From: an uncultured bacterium
Lineage (GTDB): Bacteria > Planctomycetota > UBA1135
NCBI GenBank assembly: GCA_937919925.1
Contig: CALFOT010000036.1
Span: 1-61,503 of the forward strand
Direction of reading: 5' to 3'
DNA: 61,503 nucleotides
Made by a program: the position numbers and the translations under genes. How positions within the stretch are numbered: position 1 is the stretch's first letter; each line of letters begins with the position of its first letter. The notes beneath the pieces were generated by a model. It had not been told where the DNA came from and ran no database searches. It was given only the letters and a program-made list of their open reading frames with translations. Positions 7,703 through 16,022 of this stretch are shown here, piece by piece.

Positions 7703-9263
7703 GGGTTAATACGATGGCGGCGGATGTTTTCGAAACGCCTTCTAAACTGACCGCTTCCTGGCCTGCCACGCGTGCGGTAATGGTGAATACCGAGTCGTAG
7801 AGTTCCTGAAATTCAAAGGTGCCGTCGGCAGCGGTGAGCACGGCATCACGATCTAAAAATCGCTCCGGCATCAGTGCGGCCAAATAACCTTCCACCGGTA
7901 GGTTACCCGCAACACGCACGGACACACCAGAAACCGCGGTTCCGGTAGCGTCCACAACTTTGCCGCGTAGCGTAACGCCGCCGTCCAAGACAATGGCTAA
8001 GGGCAATGTTTCCGCAGTCACATCCATTGGCGGCAAGAACGCCATGCCGTAACCCTGCTTGTAAATCAGTGGAGCAACGTCTCGTTGTTGGTCGCTGGCG
8101 GGGAACAAAAAATCACCGTTTTTATCCGAGAAAACTGAGTTTTGCCCGGAAGTACTGAGCAGCCAAATCTGGGCGCCAGCAATGGCTTGGCCACGCACAT
8201 CATGCACAGAGCCAGTCAGCGCAACACCTTCCAACAACTGCAACCACACATCGGTTTGGCCAGCATCAAAGGAAGTCCGCAAGGGCAGAAAACGTGGATG
8301 TTTGGTGTTAATGTTCCAACTCTGAGAATCGGGCACCGCTTGCAAAGTGAACAAGCCGTCAGCATCCGTGCGTGCCAGACAGGCGCGTGGGCCGTTCATA
8401 AAAACTTCCGGGTATTGAGTAGGCCGCCGATTGACGCGACGATACGGCTTGCCCGCAGTGATGAGCACATCTGCCACGCCATTTTCATTGCTATCCATCG
8501 CTTGCCCATAAACTACATGGCCAGGCTCGAGCAAAACTTCCAAATCGCTAAATTCCCGCGCGTTGCTCATCAGGCCGACGGGCCGCCACACTGCCACCAA
8601 ACCCGGGCTACTTGCCTCAATCACGAAAGGACCACTTGGCAATCCACCCAAACGAAATCTACCTTGCGCATCGCTATGCGTAAATGCATCCACTCTTGGG
8701 CTCATGTCGTTATCGAGCCCTTCTGCATCGTTAAAAAAGGCCCCCACTTCGGCATCGGCAACGAGTTTGCCAGCGCCATCTAGGACCACGCCACTGACCA
8801 CGCCGCCAGCATCCAATTCCACATGGATTTTATGGGTGCGTCCTCCCATCAAAAGAGCGCTTTCCCTATAGACGGATGGGGCTGTGCGGGCACTCGGGTG
8901 AATCACCAGCGCCACCAAGCGCGAGCCGTGCTCGAACTCAATACGGCGGGTTCCATCTGGAGTCGTGCGCGCGCTGGTTGACGACGGCTTACCATCCTCC
9001 TCCCAGCGAATCTCAAAAGGCACCTCCGCTGCACTCTGTCCGGTACCCTTTATCGTAAAGCTGACTTCTAAGAAAGCCGGTGCCTGGGGATTGATCGGCG
9101 GCAACTCACTAGCTTGCGAAGTAGAGCCGTCTTGAGCACCGTCGGCGCTCCCAAATGTATTTGCAGAAGTCGTTTGAGAGGGACTGTCAGCATGACTGCA
9201 GGCACCCCCAAAGGCGGTCAGGAGGACCAGAGCTAGCGTGGTACGGCTGAATCGCTTGTGCAT
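7695..9263 (-). CDS. Lipoprotein with carboxypeptidase-regulatory-like (Ig-fold) repeats
   Basis: About 522 residues, starting at the ATG at 9263, which gives a clean lipoprotein signal (RTTLALVLLTAFGGAC). Repeated beta-sandwich units follow, each with the CarboxypepD_reg-like pattern of a Gly turn and the words SGVVLDGAGKLVADAEV, LTGSVHDVRGQAIAGAQIW and LRGKVVDATGTAVSGVSV. Between them are DAQGRFRLGGLP, DADGLFTLQAVP and AADGTFEFQEL. At least four units are visible. These domains serve as structural or binding modules on the cell surface; no enzymatic domain is present. The function is unknown. Confidence 0.75.
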   Translation of the reverse strand: MHKRFSRTTLALVLLTAFGGACSHADSPSQTTSANTFGSADGAQDGSTSQASELPPINPQAPAFLEVSFTIKGTGQSAAEVPFEIRWEEDGKPSSTSARTTPDGTRRIEFEHGSRLVALVIHPSARTAPSVYRESALLMGGRTHKIHVELDAGGVVSGVVLDGAGKLVADAEVGAFFNDAEGLDNDMSPRVDAFTHSDAQGRFRLGGLPSGPFVIEASSPGLVAVWRPVGLMSNAREFSDLEVLLEPGHVVYGQAMDSNENGVADVLITAGKPYRRVNRRPTQYPEVFMNGPRACLARTDADGLFTLQAVPDSQSWNINTKHPRFLPLRTSFDAGQTDVWLQLLEGVALTGSVHDVRGQAIAGAQIWLLSTSGQNSVFSDKNGDFLFPASDQQRDVAPLIYKQGYGMAFLPPMDVTAETLPLAIVLDGGVTLRGKVVDATGTAVSGVSVRVAGNLPVEGYLAALMPERFLDRDAVLTAADGTFEFQELYDSVFTITARVAGQEAVSLEGVSKTSAAIVLTLK

Positions 9264-9367
9264 GAGCGAAGGATACCTCCCCTGGGCCACATTTCCGGCG
9301 AAGAAAAATACAGAACCAGCCTACTTATGAGGTAGGATTGTTCACTGGACTGCCCTCCAGATTTCTG

Positions 9368-11389
9368 ATGCATACCCCTCGCAAACTCCCTCTCGCCCTC
9401 CTCACCGCCACGGTGGCTCTGCTCGCTCCCCTTTCCGCCCAACAGGATTGGATTGCCTGGAGTTCGCTGAATGGTACCTCTAATTCAGACCAATTTAGTG
9501 CGGCGATTACAACCGTAGGTGATTGGAACCAGGATGGTTACGACGATTATGCTGTTTCGTCACCAGGCTCCGATTTGCTTTTCCATAACGGTGGTCGCGT
9601 GACGATTTATTCCGGGCACGATGAATCCGTCCTGGCCACTATCGACGCGCTGGCCACCGGAGAGCAGCTTGGTTTCGATCTTGCGAACCTCGGCACCCAC
9701 AACGGCGATGGCTTGCCCAAACTTGCTGTCAGCTCTCCTTTCGCCCCATCGGCAAACGGTCCGTTTTCTGGATTCGTACGGATTTACGCCTGGGATTTCA
9801 GTAATTCCACCCTCAGTTTGGTGGATGAAATCTTCGGTAGTGCCCCAGGGGCTCTGTTTGGCATGAGTCTGGCCGGATATGACCGCGACGGCAATGGCGA
9901 TCTCGATTTGGCCGTTGGCGCCATCGGAGCAAACCTCCAAGACGGTCAGGTGTTGGCTTACCAAATGAGCAGCGCTGGCGTGGCTTTACCCGCTGCTGCA
10001 ATTTACCCTGGTAATGCAGGTAGTGGCGAGATGTTCGGCTGGTCACTCACGGGCACAGATATCTCCGGAACCAACCCTCCTCTTGGCACCAACGAAAATG
10101 GGCTTGCCGTCGGCGTGCCTTTTGCCAACGACCTCGCAACTGCAGCGGGTGCGGTGGTTGTGGTCGATGAACTCGGAACCATGACGCAGCTGGCCAACCC
10201 CCTGGGCAACGTGGCAAATGCCCACCTCGGCTACAGCATCTCCGGTGGCTTGGATGCCCTAGATACGCCAGTGCCAGATCTTTCCGCCGGTGCGCCCGAT
10301 ACCGCCAAGGGCAATGTTTTGACTTGGTCCGGCGAAGATTTCAGCGTGGCCAGCAACTTGGTCGGCGAAAGCGTCGGCGACCGTTACGGTTTCTCGCTGG
10401 TGATGATTCCCGACACCGACTTCGATGACTTGGCCGACATCGCTGCCGGCGCCCCTGGCACACTTGCTAAGCGCGGGTCCTTCCGCGTGAATGAAGTAGC
10501 CTCCCCCACCCAAGAAATTCTCTACACCGCGAACGGCATTGCCGGCACCACTGGCCAGTTTGGTTACACCATTAGTAGCCTTGGCGATGTCAATCAAACC
10601 GGTAAAAGTGATGTTGGTGTTGGCGCACCTTTGTTGTCCCATAGCCGTGGCCGCTTAGAGGTTTTTGCCCCACCGGCGCAGGATATTGGCCCGATGACCC
10701 TCACCGCCAGCGGTAGCTTCAACTGGGCTACGGATGTTTTCATTGATGTCACCAACGTCTCGGATGGTGGCGGCGGTGATTTGTACTGGTACGTCGGTAC
10801 TAGCCTTGCCAACGTGGTTTCGGGCGATGGCTTTAATGTCAACGTGAGCAATGGTGGTGGTACGCCGCCAACTCGCTTCGCCCACACGATTAGTGTTGGA
10901 ACCACGGCGCAACAGATAATGAACATCGAAGACAACCTCCCCGACGGCATGATTCTGTACTACCAGATGGTAGAAGATCGCGGTGGTTTCGTGCGCACCA
11001 CCAATGTCGATGGCGGCATGGTGCATGACCCAGGCGTCACCATCTTCGTGGATGGCAACCAAGCACCAGGCACAGTCATCGTCCGCACCCGCTGGGGAAT
11101 TCCAAACAGTCCTATTTACCTCTACGCTACCGCCTTTGGCTTCACCACGTTGGCGAATAACTCGGTACCCGGAAATAACTGGAAAACGAACCTCATCAAT
11201 CCTGTTGATCTCGGCGCTGGTCAGACTTTTATGTCGGGTGCGCCAGGAGCTCCGGATGAAGGCGATTTCACCAGTGCCCCAATGCCCGTTCCTGCGCGTG
11301 TTGCCGGCCTCACGATTCACTTCCAAGCGATGGACTGGGACTTGTTTAGCAAGCCGCTCAGCAACGTCCTGGCGGTCGACTTCCAGTAG
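9368..11389 (+). CDS. Exported FG-GAP (integrin-alpha-like) repeat protein
   Basis: About 673 residues from the ATG at 9368, which begins a signal peptide ending near LAPLSAQQ. Residues about 30-430 hold repeated FG-GAP units with Ca-binding-like loops: GDWNQDGYDDYAVSSPGS, YDRDGNGDLDLAVGAIGA, DTDFDDLADIAAGAPGT and LGDVNQTGKSDVGVGAP. Together these would form a beta-propeller like that of integrin alpha subunits. The C-terminal part (about 440-670) is beta-rich with no name I can give. It is probably secreted or surface-attached, in adhesion or binding. It runs in the opposite direction to the carboxypeptidase-regulatory-like lipoprotein gene at 7695-9263, about 100 bp away. Confidence 0.8.
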   Translation: MHTPRKLPLALLTATVALLAPLSAQQDWIAWSSLNGTSNSDQFSAAITTVGDWNQDGYDDYAVSSPGSDLLFHNGGRVTIYSGHDESVLATIDALATGEQLGFDLANLGTHNGDGLPKLAVSSPFAPSANGPFSGFVRIYAWDFSNSTLSLVDEIFGSAPGALFGMSLAGYDRDGNGDLDLAVGAIGANLQDGQVLAYQMSSAGVALPAAAIYPGNAGSGEMFGWSLTGTDISGTNPPLGTNENGLAVGVPFANDLATAAGAVVVVDELGTMTQLANPLGNVANAHLGYSISGGLDALDTPVPDLSAGAPDTAKGNVLTWSGEDFSVASNLVGESVGDRYGFSLVMIPDTDFDDLADIAAGAPGTLAKRGSFRVNEVASPTQEILYTANGIAGTTGQFGYTISSLGDVNQTGKSDVGVGAPLLSHSRGRLEVFAPPAQDIGPMTLTASGSFNWATDVFIDVTNVSDGGGGDLYWYVGTSLANVVSGDGFNVNVSNGGGTPPTRFAHTISVGTTAQQIMNIEDNLPDGMILYYQMVEDRGGFVRTTNVDGGMVHDPGVTIFVDGNQAPGTVIVRTRWGIPNSPIYLYATAFGFTTLANNSVPGNNWKTNLINPVDLGAGQTFMSGAPGAPDEGDFTSAPMPVPARVAGLTIHFQAMDWDLFSKPLSNVLAVDFQ

Positions 11390-11413
11390 GGTCTTACGCC
11401 TGCTCGGCAATAA

Positions 11414-11447
11414 AAAAGCCGACTCCGTAAGTGCGGAGTCGGCTTTT
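11414..11447. terminator. Strong Rho-independent terminator (bidirectional form)
   Basis: A perfect 14-bp stem, AAAAGCCGACTCCG paired with CGGAGTCGGCTTTT, around the 6-nt loop TAAGTG, 24 bp after the FG-GAP gene stop. Both arms end in A/T runs, so it could act on either strand. Confidence 0.93.
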
Positions 11448-11466
11448 CTTGGGCTGACGCATTCCT

Positions 11467-11520
11467 TTGCTGCGCTATCCCTAGGCTATCCCATCTGACT
11501 CACTTTCTTGCTGCGCTATC
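11467..11520 (+). repeat. 13-bp direct repeat pair
   Basis: TTGCTGCGCTATC occurs at 11467-11479 and again at 11508-11520. It lies between the terminator and the small membrane ORF. I see no mobile element or regulator site that explains it. Confidence 0.5.
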
Positions 11521-11560
11521 GCTTTCGGGTTTCCGCGCCTATAACCAAGCCCAGCGCGGT

Positions 11561-11722
11561 CTACTCGGCAGTTGCGAGAGCAGCGGCTGGCACTTCCTCC
11601 GAACTCACATCGGTACGCGGCGCGGCGCTAGGTTCGAGCAGCCAGCTTGTCAGTACGAGCAAGCCAAACAGCACCAAGATGGCTACGAGAGCAGGAAGGG
11701 GACGGTCTGCAGAGGTACGCAC
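11561..11722 (-). CDS. Possible small single-span membrane protein
   Basis: A frame of about 53 codons that could start at a GTG (11722). It encodes one hydrophobic span (LPALVAILVLFGLLVLTSWLL) flanked by an Arg-bearing N-terminus and an Ala/Glu-rich tail. There is no ATG and no clear ribosome site, and the family is not recognisable. The rest of the 11448-11852 interval shows only a terminator and a short direct repeat. Confidence 0.3.
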   Translation of the reverse strand: MRTSADRPLPALVAILVLFGLLVLTSWLLEPSAAPRTDVSSEEVPAAALATAE

Positions 11723-11852
11723 GAAGTGAGGGGAATCGTGAGGAGAAAGAGGGGAAAGCGTGAAGCGGCAAGCCACTTGCACCACTCAACCCTATCATGG
11801 AACGCCGACCTTAGGCGGTATAAATCAACGGATTTTTGGGAAATCGGATTTC

Positions 11853-12437
11853 CTAGCGCAGCGGATTCGGCGAACGTAGCAAACTCAAGAATTCACTGCG
11901 CGTGCGCGCATCAGAACGGAAAGTGCCGAGCATGCACGAGGCGGTAGTGACACTAGCTTGCTTCGACACGCCGCGCATCATCATGCATAGATGTGCGGCT
12001 TCGGTAACGACGGCTACCCCCTGCGGCTGCAACACATCCCGCACCGCCTCTGCAATTTGCACCGTCATGCGCTCTTGCACCTGCAAGCGCCGCGCAAACA
12101 TGTCCACAATCCGCGGCAACTTGCTAAGGCCGATGATTTTCCCCTGCGGCAAATAGGCAATATGGGCGCGCCCATAAAACGGCAGCATGTGATGTTCGCA
12201 CAACGAATAAAATTCAATGTCTTTCACCAACACCATTTCGTCGACCTGCTCGGCGAAAAGAGCGCCGTTGACGATATCTTCAAGCTTGGTGGCATGGCCG
12301 CTCACCAAGTACTGATAGCTTTTTGCCACGCGCTCGGGAGTTTGTGCCAAGCCCTCACGCTCGGGGTTCTCCCCCAGCTCCTGAAGGAGCTGCTGCACCA
12401 AGCTAGCAATCCGTGCATTGGAATCTGGATCAGGCAT
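11853..12437 (-). CDS. folE: GTP cyclohydrolase I
   Basis: Converts GTP to 7,8-dihydroneopterin triphosphate, the entry step to folate, queuosine and biopterin-type pterins. Seen: [12 protein letters not shown] near the N-terminus, the zinc/active-site motif [19 protein letters not shown] (Cys and His ligands) and the third ligand in [10 protein letters not shown], followed by [10 protein letters not shown]. About 194 residues, normal size. The ATG at 12437 overlaps the stop of the upstream pterin synthase gene (ATG CCT GA), so the two are translationally coupled; the longer frame only reads through that upstream gene. The pairing gives substrate and next enzyme of one route. Confidence 0.96.
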   Translation of the reverse strand: MPDPDSNARIASLVQQLLQELGENPEREGLAQTPERVAKSYQYLVSGHATKLEDIVNGALFAEQVDEMVLVKDIEFYSLCEHHMLPFYGRAHIAYLPQGKIIGLSKLPRIVDMFARRLQVQERMTVQIAEAVRDVLQPQGVAVVTEAAHLCMMMRGVSKQASVTTASCMLGTFRSDARTRSEFLSLLRSPNPLR

Positions 12438-12861
12438 GCTTCGGTCCAAAATAATCACAGCGGCAATCGCGGCTCTCCTCAAGACGCAAGCGGAACAAGC
12501 GAACGCCGTTGGTGGTAGCAAAAGCTGGCGCCAACTGTTCCCAGAAAGCCGTCAACAAGTTCTCTGAGGTAGGCACAATCCCGCTTAAAAAAGGTACATC
12601 TAGATTCAAATTATGATGATCCACTGGCGCAACAATGTGCGTTTCTACAAGTTGCTTGAGCTTCATGAAATCATACACCATGCCGGTTTCGGCATCGACT
12701 TCGCCTTGCAAGGTTACGCTAAACAAATAGTTGTGGCCATGGCTATGCGGGCTCGCGCAAATGCCATAGACCTCATGATTGCGTGCCTCCGACCAGTCTT
12801 CGCGGTAAAGACGGTAGGCAGCGCAAAACTCCGTGCGGTAACTAATCTGCTGTACAGGCAT
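12430..12861 (-). CDS. 6-pyruvoyl/6-carboxy-tetrahydropterin synthase family protein
   Basis: A 143-residue member of the PTPS/QueD family, which acts on dihydroneopterin triphosphate, the product of the coupled FolE. Seen: catalytic-Cys region [25 protein letters not shown], the catalytic [14 protein letters not shown] and the substrate-binding PTSENL. These words resemble mammalian-type PTPS (GHGHNY, DHKNLDMDVP) as closely as QueD, so queuosine versus biopterin-like product is undecided. Oddity: the first zinc His, in the family motif F-x-A-x-H-R-L, is replaced by Tyr (FCAAYRLY). The ATG at 12861 is chosen; the longer frame overlaps the divergent protease gene. Confidence 0.85.
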   Translation of the reverse strand: MPVQQISYRTEFCAAYRLYREDWSEARNHEVYGICASPHSHGHNYLFSVTLQGEVDAETGMVYDFMKLKQLVETHIVAPVDHHNLNLDVPFLSGIVPTSENLLTAFWEQLAPAFATTNGVRLFRLRLEESRDCRCDYFGPKHA

Positions 12862-12926
12862 GGCAAGGTTGCCGATCCGAGCGGCAAGCGCAGATGATAC
12901 CGGCGCGGGTTGGCTAGAATCGGAGC

Positions 12927-14231
12927 ATGTCTCTGCAGCGACGCCCTCTAGACCCACGCAGTATCGCCTTTGGCGTGATCTGGACGGTGGCCGTCACCTT
13001 AGGGATCAAGTTCCTGCTGGCACCCTGGCTGCAGCTCAACACGCGCGAAACCACCGCACAACTTCTGGCCCAGGCGCACAGCACGATTCTGAACAATAGC
13101 CTCGAAGCCCATGATGCCGGAGATCTCATGCGCAGTGCCGCCGAAGGCATGTTGGCTGCGCTCGAAGACCCCTACTCAAGTTTTGTCGGACCCGATGAAA
13201 TGCGCCGTTTTCAAGAGGATAGCAGTGGCACGTTGATGGGCATCGGGGTCATGCTCGATGCGCGCGGCGTCGTGCTTTATCCGCAACCCGATGGTGCCGC
13301 AGAGGCTGCAGGAATCCACCCTGGGGATCGCTTTCTACAAGTAGATGGCATCGATGTCTCAAGCTGGGGCATGAACCAACTCACCGAAATTTTGCGCGGC
13401 GAACTGGGCTCAGAAGTCCAACTACAAATGGAACATGCGGACGGCACGGTTTTCCACGCCGTGGTTGCTCGCAGTAAGGTGCCCACTTTGACGGTTGGCG
13501 ATACGCGCTTGTTAGATGCAGAGTCCGGTATCGGCCACGTCCATATTCGCTCTTTTGCGGGCACCACCGTGGATGAGTTTGAGCGCGCCATGTGGCGCTT
13601 GAATGGCTCCATGCCGGGTGGCTTAAAAGGGTTGATTCTTGATTTGCGCTGGAATATTGGTGGTCAATTAAACTCCGCAATAGGTATCGCCTCCTTTTTC
13701 CTCGATGGCGATTTAGTGTGCAGTTTAGAAGGCCGCGATCGTCCATCCCAAAAACGTTATGCCCAACGGGGCAAAGCCACCTACAAAGACTTGCCAGTGG
13801 TGTTGCTGGTGAACGAATGGAGCGCTTCTGGATCCGAAGTTTTGGCCGCCGCTTTACGCGAACGTGGACTTGCTGTTTTGGTTGGACAACGCACTTACGG
13901 CAAGGGCATTTATCAACAAGTTTATGATTTTGAGCAAGGTGACTTTGTGTTGAAATTCACCGCCGGTTACTACACCACCGCCGCTGGGCGCATTCTCGAA
14001 GGCCACCTCAACCCAGCCTTGGTAGGTGGACTCGATGCCGATATCCCAGTGCGGCCCATCCCTGAGAACAACGCGGCCATTCGCACGTGGCTGCGCAGAA
14101 ATCCTCCGCCTTCGCGTTTCCGCGAGGAAGTCTACGCACTCTTTCCAAGCTACCGCGATGCGCAGCCCCCGGTGGATATCGTGCTCCAAACTGCTCTGCA
14201 ACTCCTGCGAGTCAGCCTGGCATCATCATGA
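12927..14231 (+). CDS. S41-family C-terminal processing peptidase
   Basis: A membrane-anchored protease of the Prc/CtpA type, 434 residues. Order: N-terminal membrane span (about 12-33), helical segment, DPYSSFVGPDEM, PDZ domain (about 100-185, with GIGVMLD and AAGIHPGDRFLQVDGIDV), then the S41 core. The catalytic Ser is S303 in NEWSASGSEVLA and the Lys is K326 in RTYGKG. The usual RxNPGG turn is RWNIGG here (Pro to Ile), a small departure. It acts in the periplasm on protein C-termini. Its TGA overlaps the ATG of tsaD (ATGA), starting a plus-strand run to 21424. Confidence 0.93.
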   Translation: MSLQRRPLDPRSIAFGVIWTVAVTLGIKFLLAPWLQLNTRETTAQLLAQAHSTILNNSLEAHDAGDLMRSAAEGMLAALEDPYSSFVGPDEMRRFQEDSSGTLMGIGVMLDARGVVLYPQPDGAAEAAGIHPGDRFLQVDGIDVSSWGMNQLTEILRGELGSEVQLQMEHADGTVFHAVVARSKVPTLTVGDTRLLDAESGIGHVHIRSFAGTTVDEFERAMWRLNGSMPGGLKGLILDLRWNIGGQLNSAIGIASFFLDGDLVCSLEGRDRPSQKRYAQRGKATYKDLPVVLLVNEWSASGSEVLAAALRERGLAVLVGQRTYGKGIYQQVYDFEQGDFVLKFTAGYYTTAAGRILEGHLNPALVGGLDADIPVRPIPENNAAIRTWLRRNPPPSRFREEVYALFPSYRDAQPPVDIVLQTALQLLRVSLASS

Positions 14232-15250
14232 GCCAAACACTCGTTTTGGGGATCGAATCCTCTTGTGATGAAACGGCAGCTGCGGTGGTGGCCGATGGCA
14301 AAGAGGTGCTCGCGTCGGTAATCCACACGCAAGTGGAAGAACACGCGCAATGGGGAGGCGTCGTGCCAGAGATTGCTGGGCGCAGCCATTTACGCGCGTT
14401 GCGGCCGGTGCTGGAACAAGCTCTTATGGATGCTGGAATTGTAGCTGCGGATTTAGCTGGGATTGCAGTCACCAACCGGCCTGGATTGCTTGGTTCTTTA
14501 TTGATTGGCGCCACCGCTGCCAAGGCCTTGGCGTGGGCTTGGGAGAAACCGCTGGTCGGTGTGCATCACATTGAGGCGCATATTTATGCCGCCCTCATGA
14601 CCCTAGAAGCACCCCAATTCCCGTTTATCACTTTGGTGGTTTCTGGTGGCCACACTTCTTTGTATCGCACCACTTCGCCGCTTTGTCATGAACTCCTTGG
14701 CAGTACCCGCGATGACGCCGCCGGCGAAGCCTTAGATAAAGCCTCCAAGATGTTGGGCCTTGGATACCCCGGCGGCCCCGCCATCCAACAAGCTGCTGTG
14801 CAAGGCAATCCCAAAGCCTTCCCTTTCAAATTACCTTTGCTCAGCCGCGATTCCTTGGAGTTTAGTTTTTCTGGTTTAAAAACCGCACTGTTGTACACCA
14901 TCAAAGGCCCCGGCGGAAAAATGGCTGACGACTGGCTCATCCCACAGAGTCATCTTGCCGATTTATGTGCCAGTTATGAACACGCTGTCGCGACGACCTT
15001 GGTGCGCAAATGTGTGCGCGCTTGTCAGCAAACGGATATCCATCAAATCCTCGTCGGTGGCGGCGTGGCCTGCAACAAACGCTTACGCACGCTGATGCAC
15101 ATGGAAGCCAACAAGGTGGGTATTGAGGCCGTTTTTGCGCCACCTGAATATTGCACGGATAACGCCGTCATGATTGCTGGCCTTGGTTTTGAACTGCTGC
15201 AACGCGGCCAGACCGCAGATCTCAATCTCGACGTCTACGCGCGCGCATAA
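14228..15250 (+). CDS. tsaD: tRNA N6-adenosine threonylcarbamoyltransferase TsaD
   Basis: Transfers threonylcarbamoyl to A37 of ANN-decoding tRNAs (t6A), working with TsaB/TsaE and TsaC, which are not in the window. Seen: ASKHA-fold start LVLGIESSCDETAAAVV, GGVVPEIAGRSH, the metal-binding HHIEAH (about residue 111), VSGGHTSLY, GEALDKASKMLGLGYPGG and the C-terminal GGGVACNKRLR and PPEYCTDNAVMIA. Length 340 is normal. I start at the ATG at 14228, which overlaps the protease stop; the longer open frame upstream lies inside the protease gene. Confidence 0.97.
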   Translation: MSQTLVLGIESSCDETAAAVVADGKEVLASVIHTQVEEHAQWGGVVPEIAGRSHLRALRPVLEQALMDAGIVAADLAGIAVTNRPGLLGSLLIGATAAKALAWAWEKPLVGVHHIEAHIYAALMTLEAPQFPFITLVVSGGHTSLYRTTSPLCHELLGSTRDDAAGEALDKASKMLGLGYPGGPAIQQAAVQGNPKAFPFKLPLLSRDSLEFSFSGLKTALLYTIKGPGGKMADDWLIPQSHLADLCASYEHAVATTLVRKCVRACQQTDIHQILVGGGVACNKRLRTLMHMEANKVGIEAVFAPPEYCTDNAVMIAGLGFELLQRGQTADLNLDVYARA

Positions 15251-15252
15251 AT

Positions 15253-16014
15253 ATGGATCGTAAAGAACTCTATTTACTGCTGGAAGCCGTCCGCACCGAG
15301 CAACTTCCAATTGAACATGCGCTCGAACAGTTGGCGCAAATGCCGCTGCGTGCCGCCAACCATACCCTTGCTGATACCCACCGAGAACTACGCTGTGGCA
15401 TGCCAGAAGTCATCTACGCGGCTGGCAAATCTCCACAGCAATGCGCCACCGCTGCCACGTTGCTCGCCGCTGCCCATGATCGGGTGTTGCTGACCAAAGC
15501 GGACGTCACCCGCTTTGTTGCGGTGCAAGCGATTTTACCTACCGCAACCTTCCATCCCGACGCCGGCTGCATCACTTGGTTTGAAAATCAGCCGCGCAGC
15601 AAACGCGGGCAAATTCTGGTGCTGGCGGCGGGAACCTCTGATTTGGCGGTGGCTGCAGAAGCCCAGGTCACCTGCGATTGGATGGATGTCTCTTGTGACA
15701 TCCTCACCGATTTGGGGGTGGCCGGCTTGCATCGCTTATTGCACCATATTGAGCGATTGCGCACGGCCGATTGTCTCATTGTGGTGGCCGGCATGGAAGG
15801 CGCTCTGCCCTCGGTAGTTGCCGGTTTGGTAGCCTGCCCATTGGTGGCTGTACCAACCAGTGTGGGCTATGGTGCTTCTTTTCAAGGACTTACAGCGCTC
15901 CTCTCGATGCTTAACAGCTGTGCCCCGGGAATTGGCGTGGTCAATATCGATAACGGTTTCGGCGCTGGCGTGCTCGCGGCAAAAATCGTGAGAGCGGCAC
16001 ATCCTTTGCAATAA
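15253..16014 (+). CDS. larB: LarB, nickel-pincer cofactor (NPN) biosynthesis carboxylase
   Basis: LarB carboxylates and hydrolyses nicotinic acid adenine dinucleotide in the first step to the nickel-pincer nucleotide cofactor of lactate racemase and related enzymes. The 253-residue protein has the AIR-carboxylase-like (PurE-fold) C-terminal half: LVLAAGTSDLAVAAEA, CDILTDLGVAGLHRLL, VVAGMEGALPSVVAGLV, PTSVGYGASFQGLTAL and GVVNIDNGFGAG. larC, larE and larA are not adjacent. It follows tsaD by 2 bp. Confidence 0.93.
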   Translation: MDRKELYLLLEAVRTEQLPIEHALEQLAQMPLRAANHTLADTHRELRCGMPEVIYAAGKSPQQCATAATLLAAAHDRVLLTKADVTRFVAVQAILPTATFHPDAGCITWFENQPRSKRGQILVLAAGTSDLAVAAEAQVTCDWMDVSCDILTDLGVAGLHRLLHHIERLRTADCLIVVAGMEGALPSVVAGLVACPLVAVPTSVGYGASFQGLTALLSMLNSCAPGIGVVNIDNGFGAGVLAAKIVRAAHPLQ

Positions 16015-16022
16015 GGTGGCCG

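Noticed and set aside
10655-11410. 251-codon minus-strand frame opposite the FG-GAP gene
   Set aside because: Antisense to a real gene and running into the terminator; no recognisable domain.
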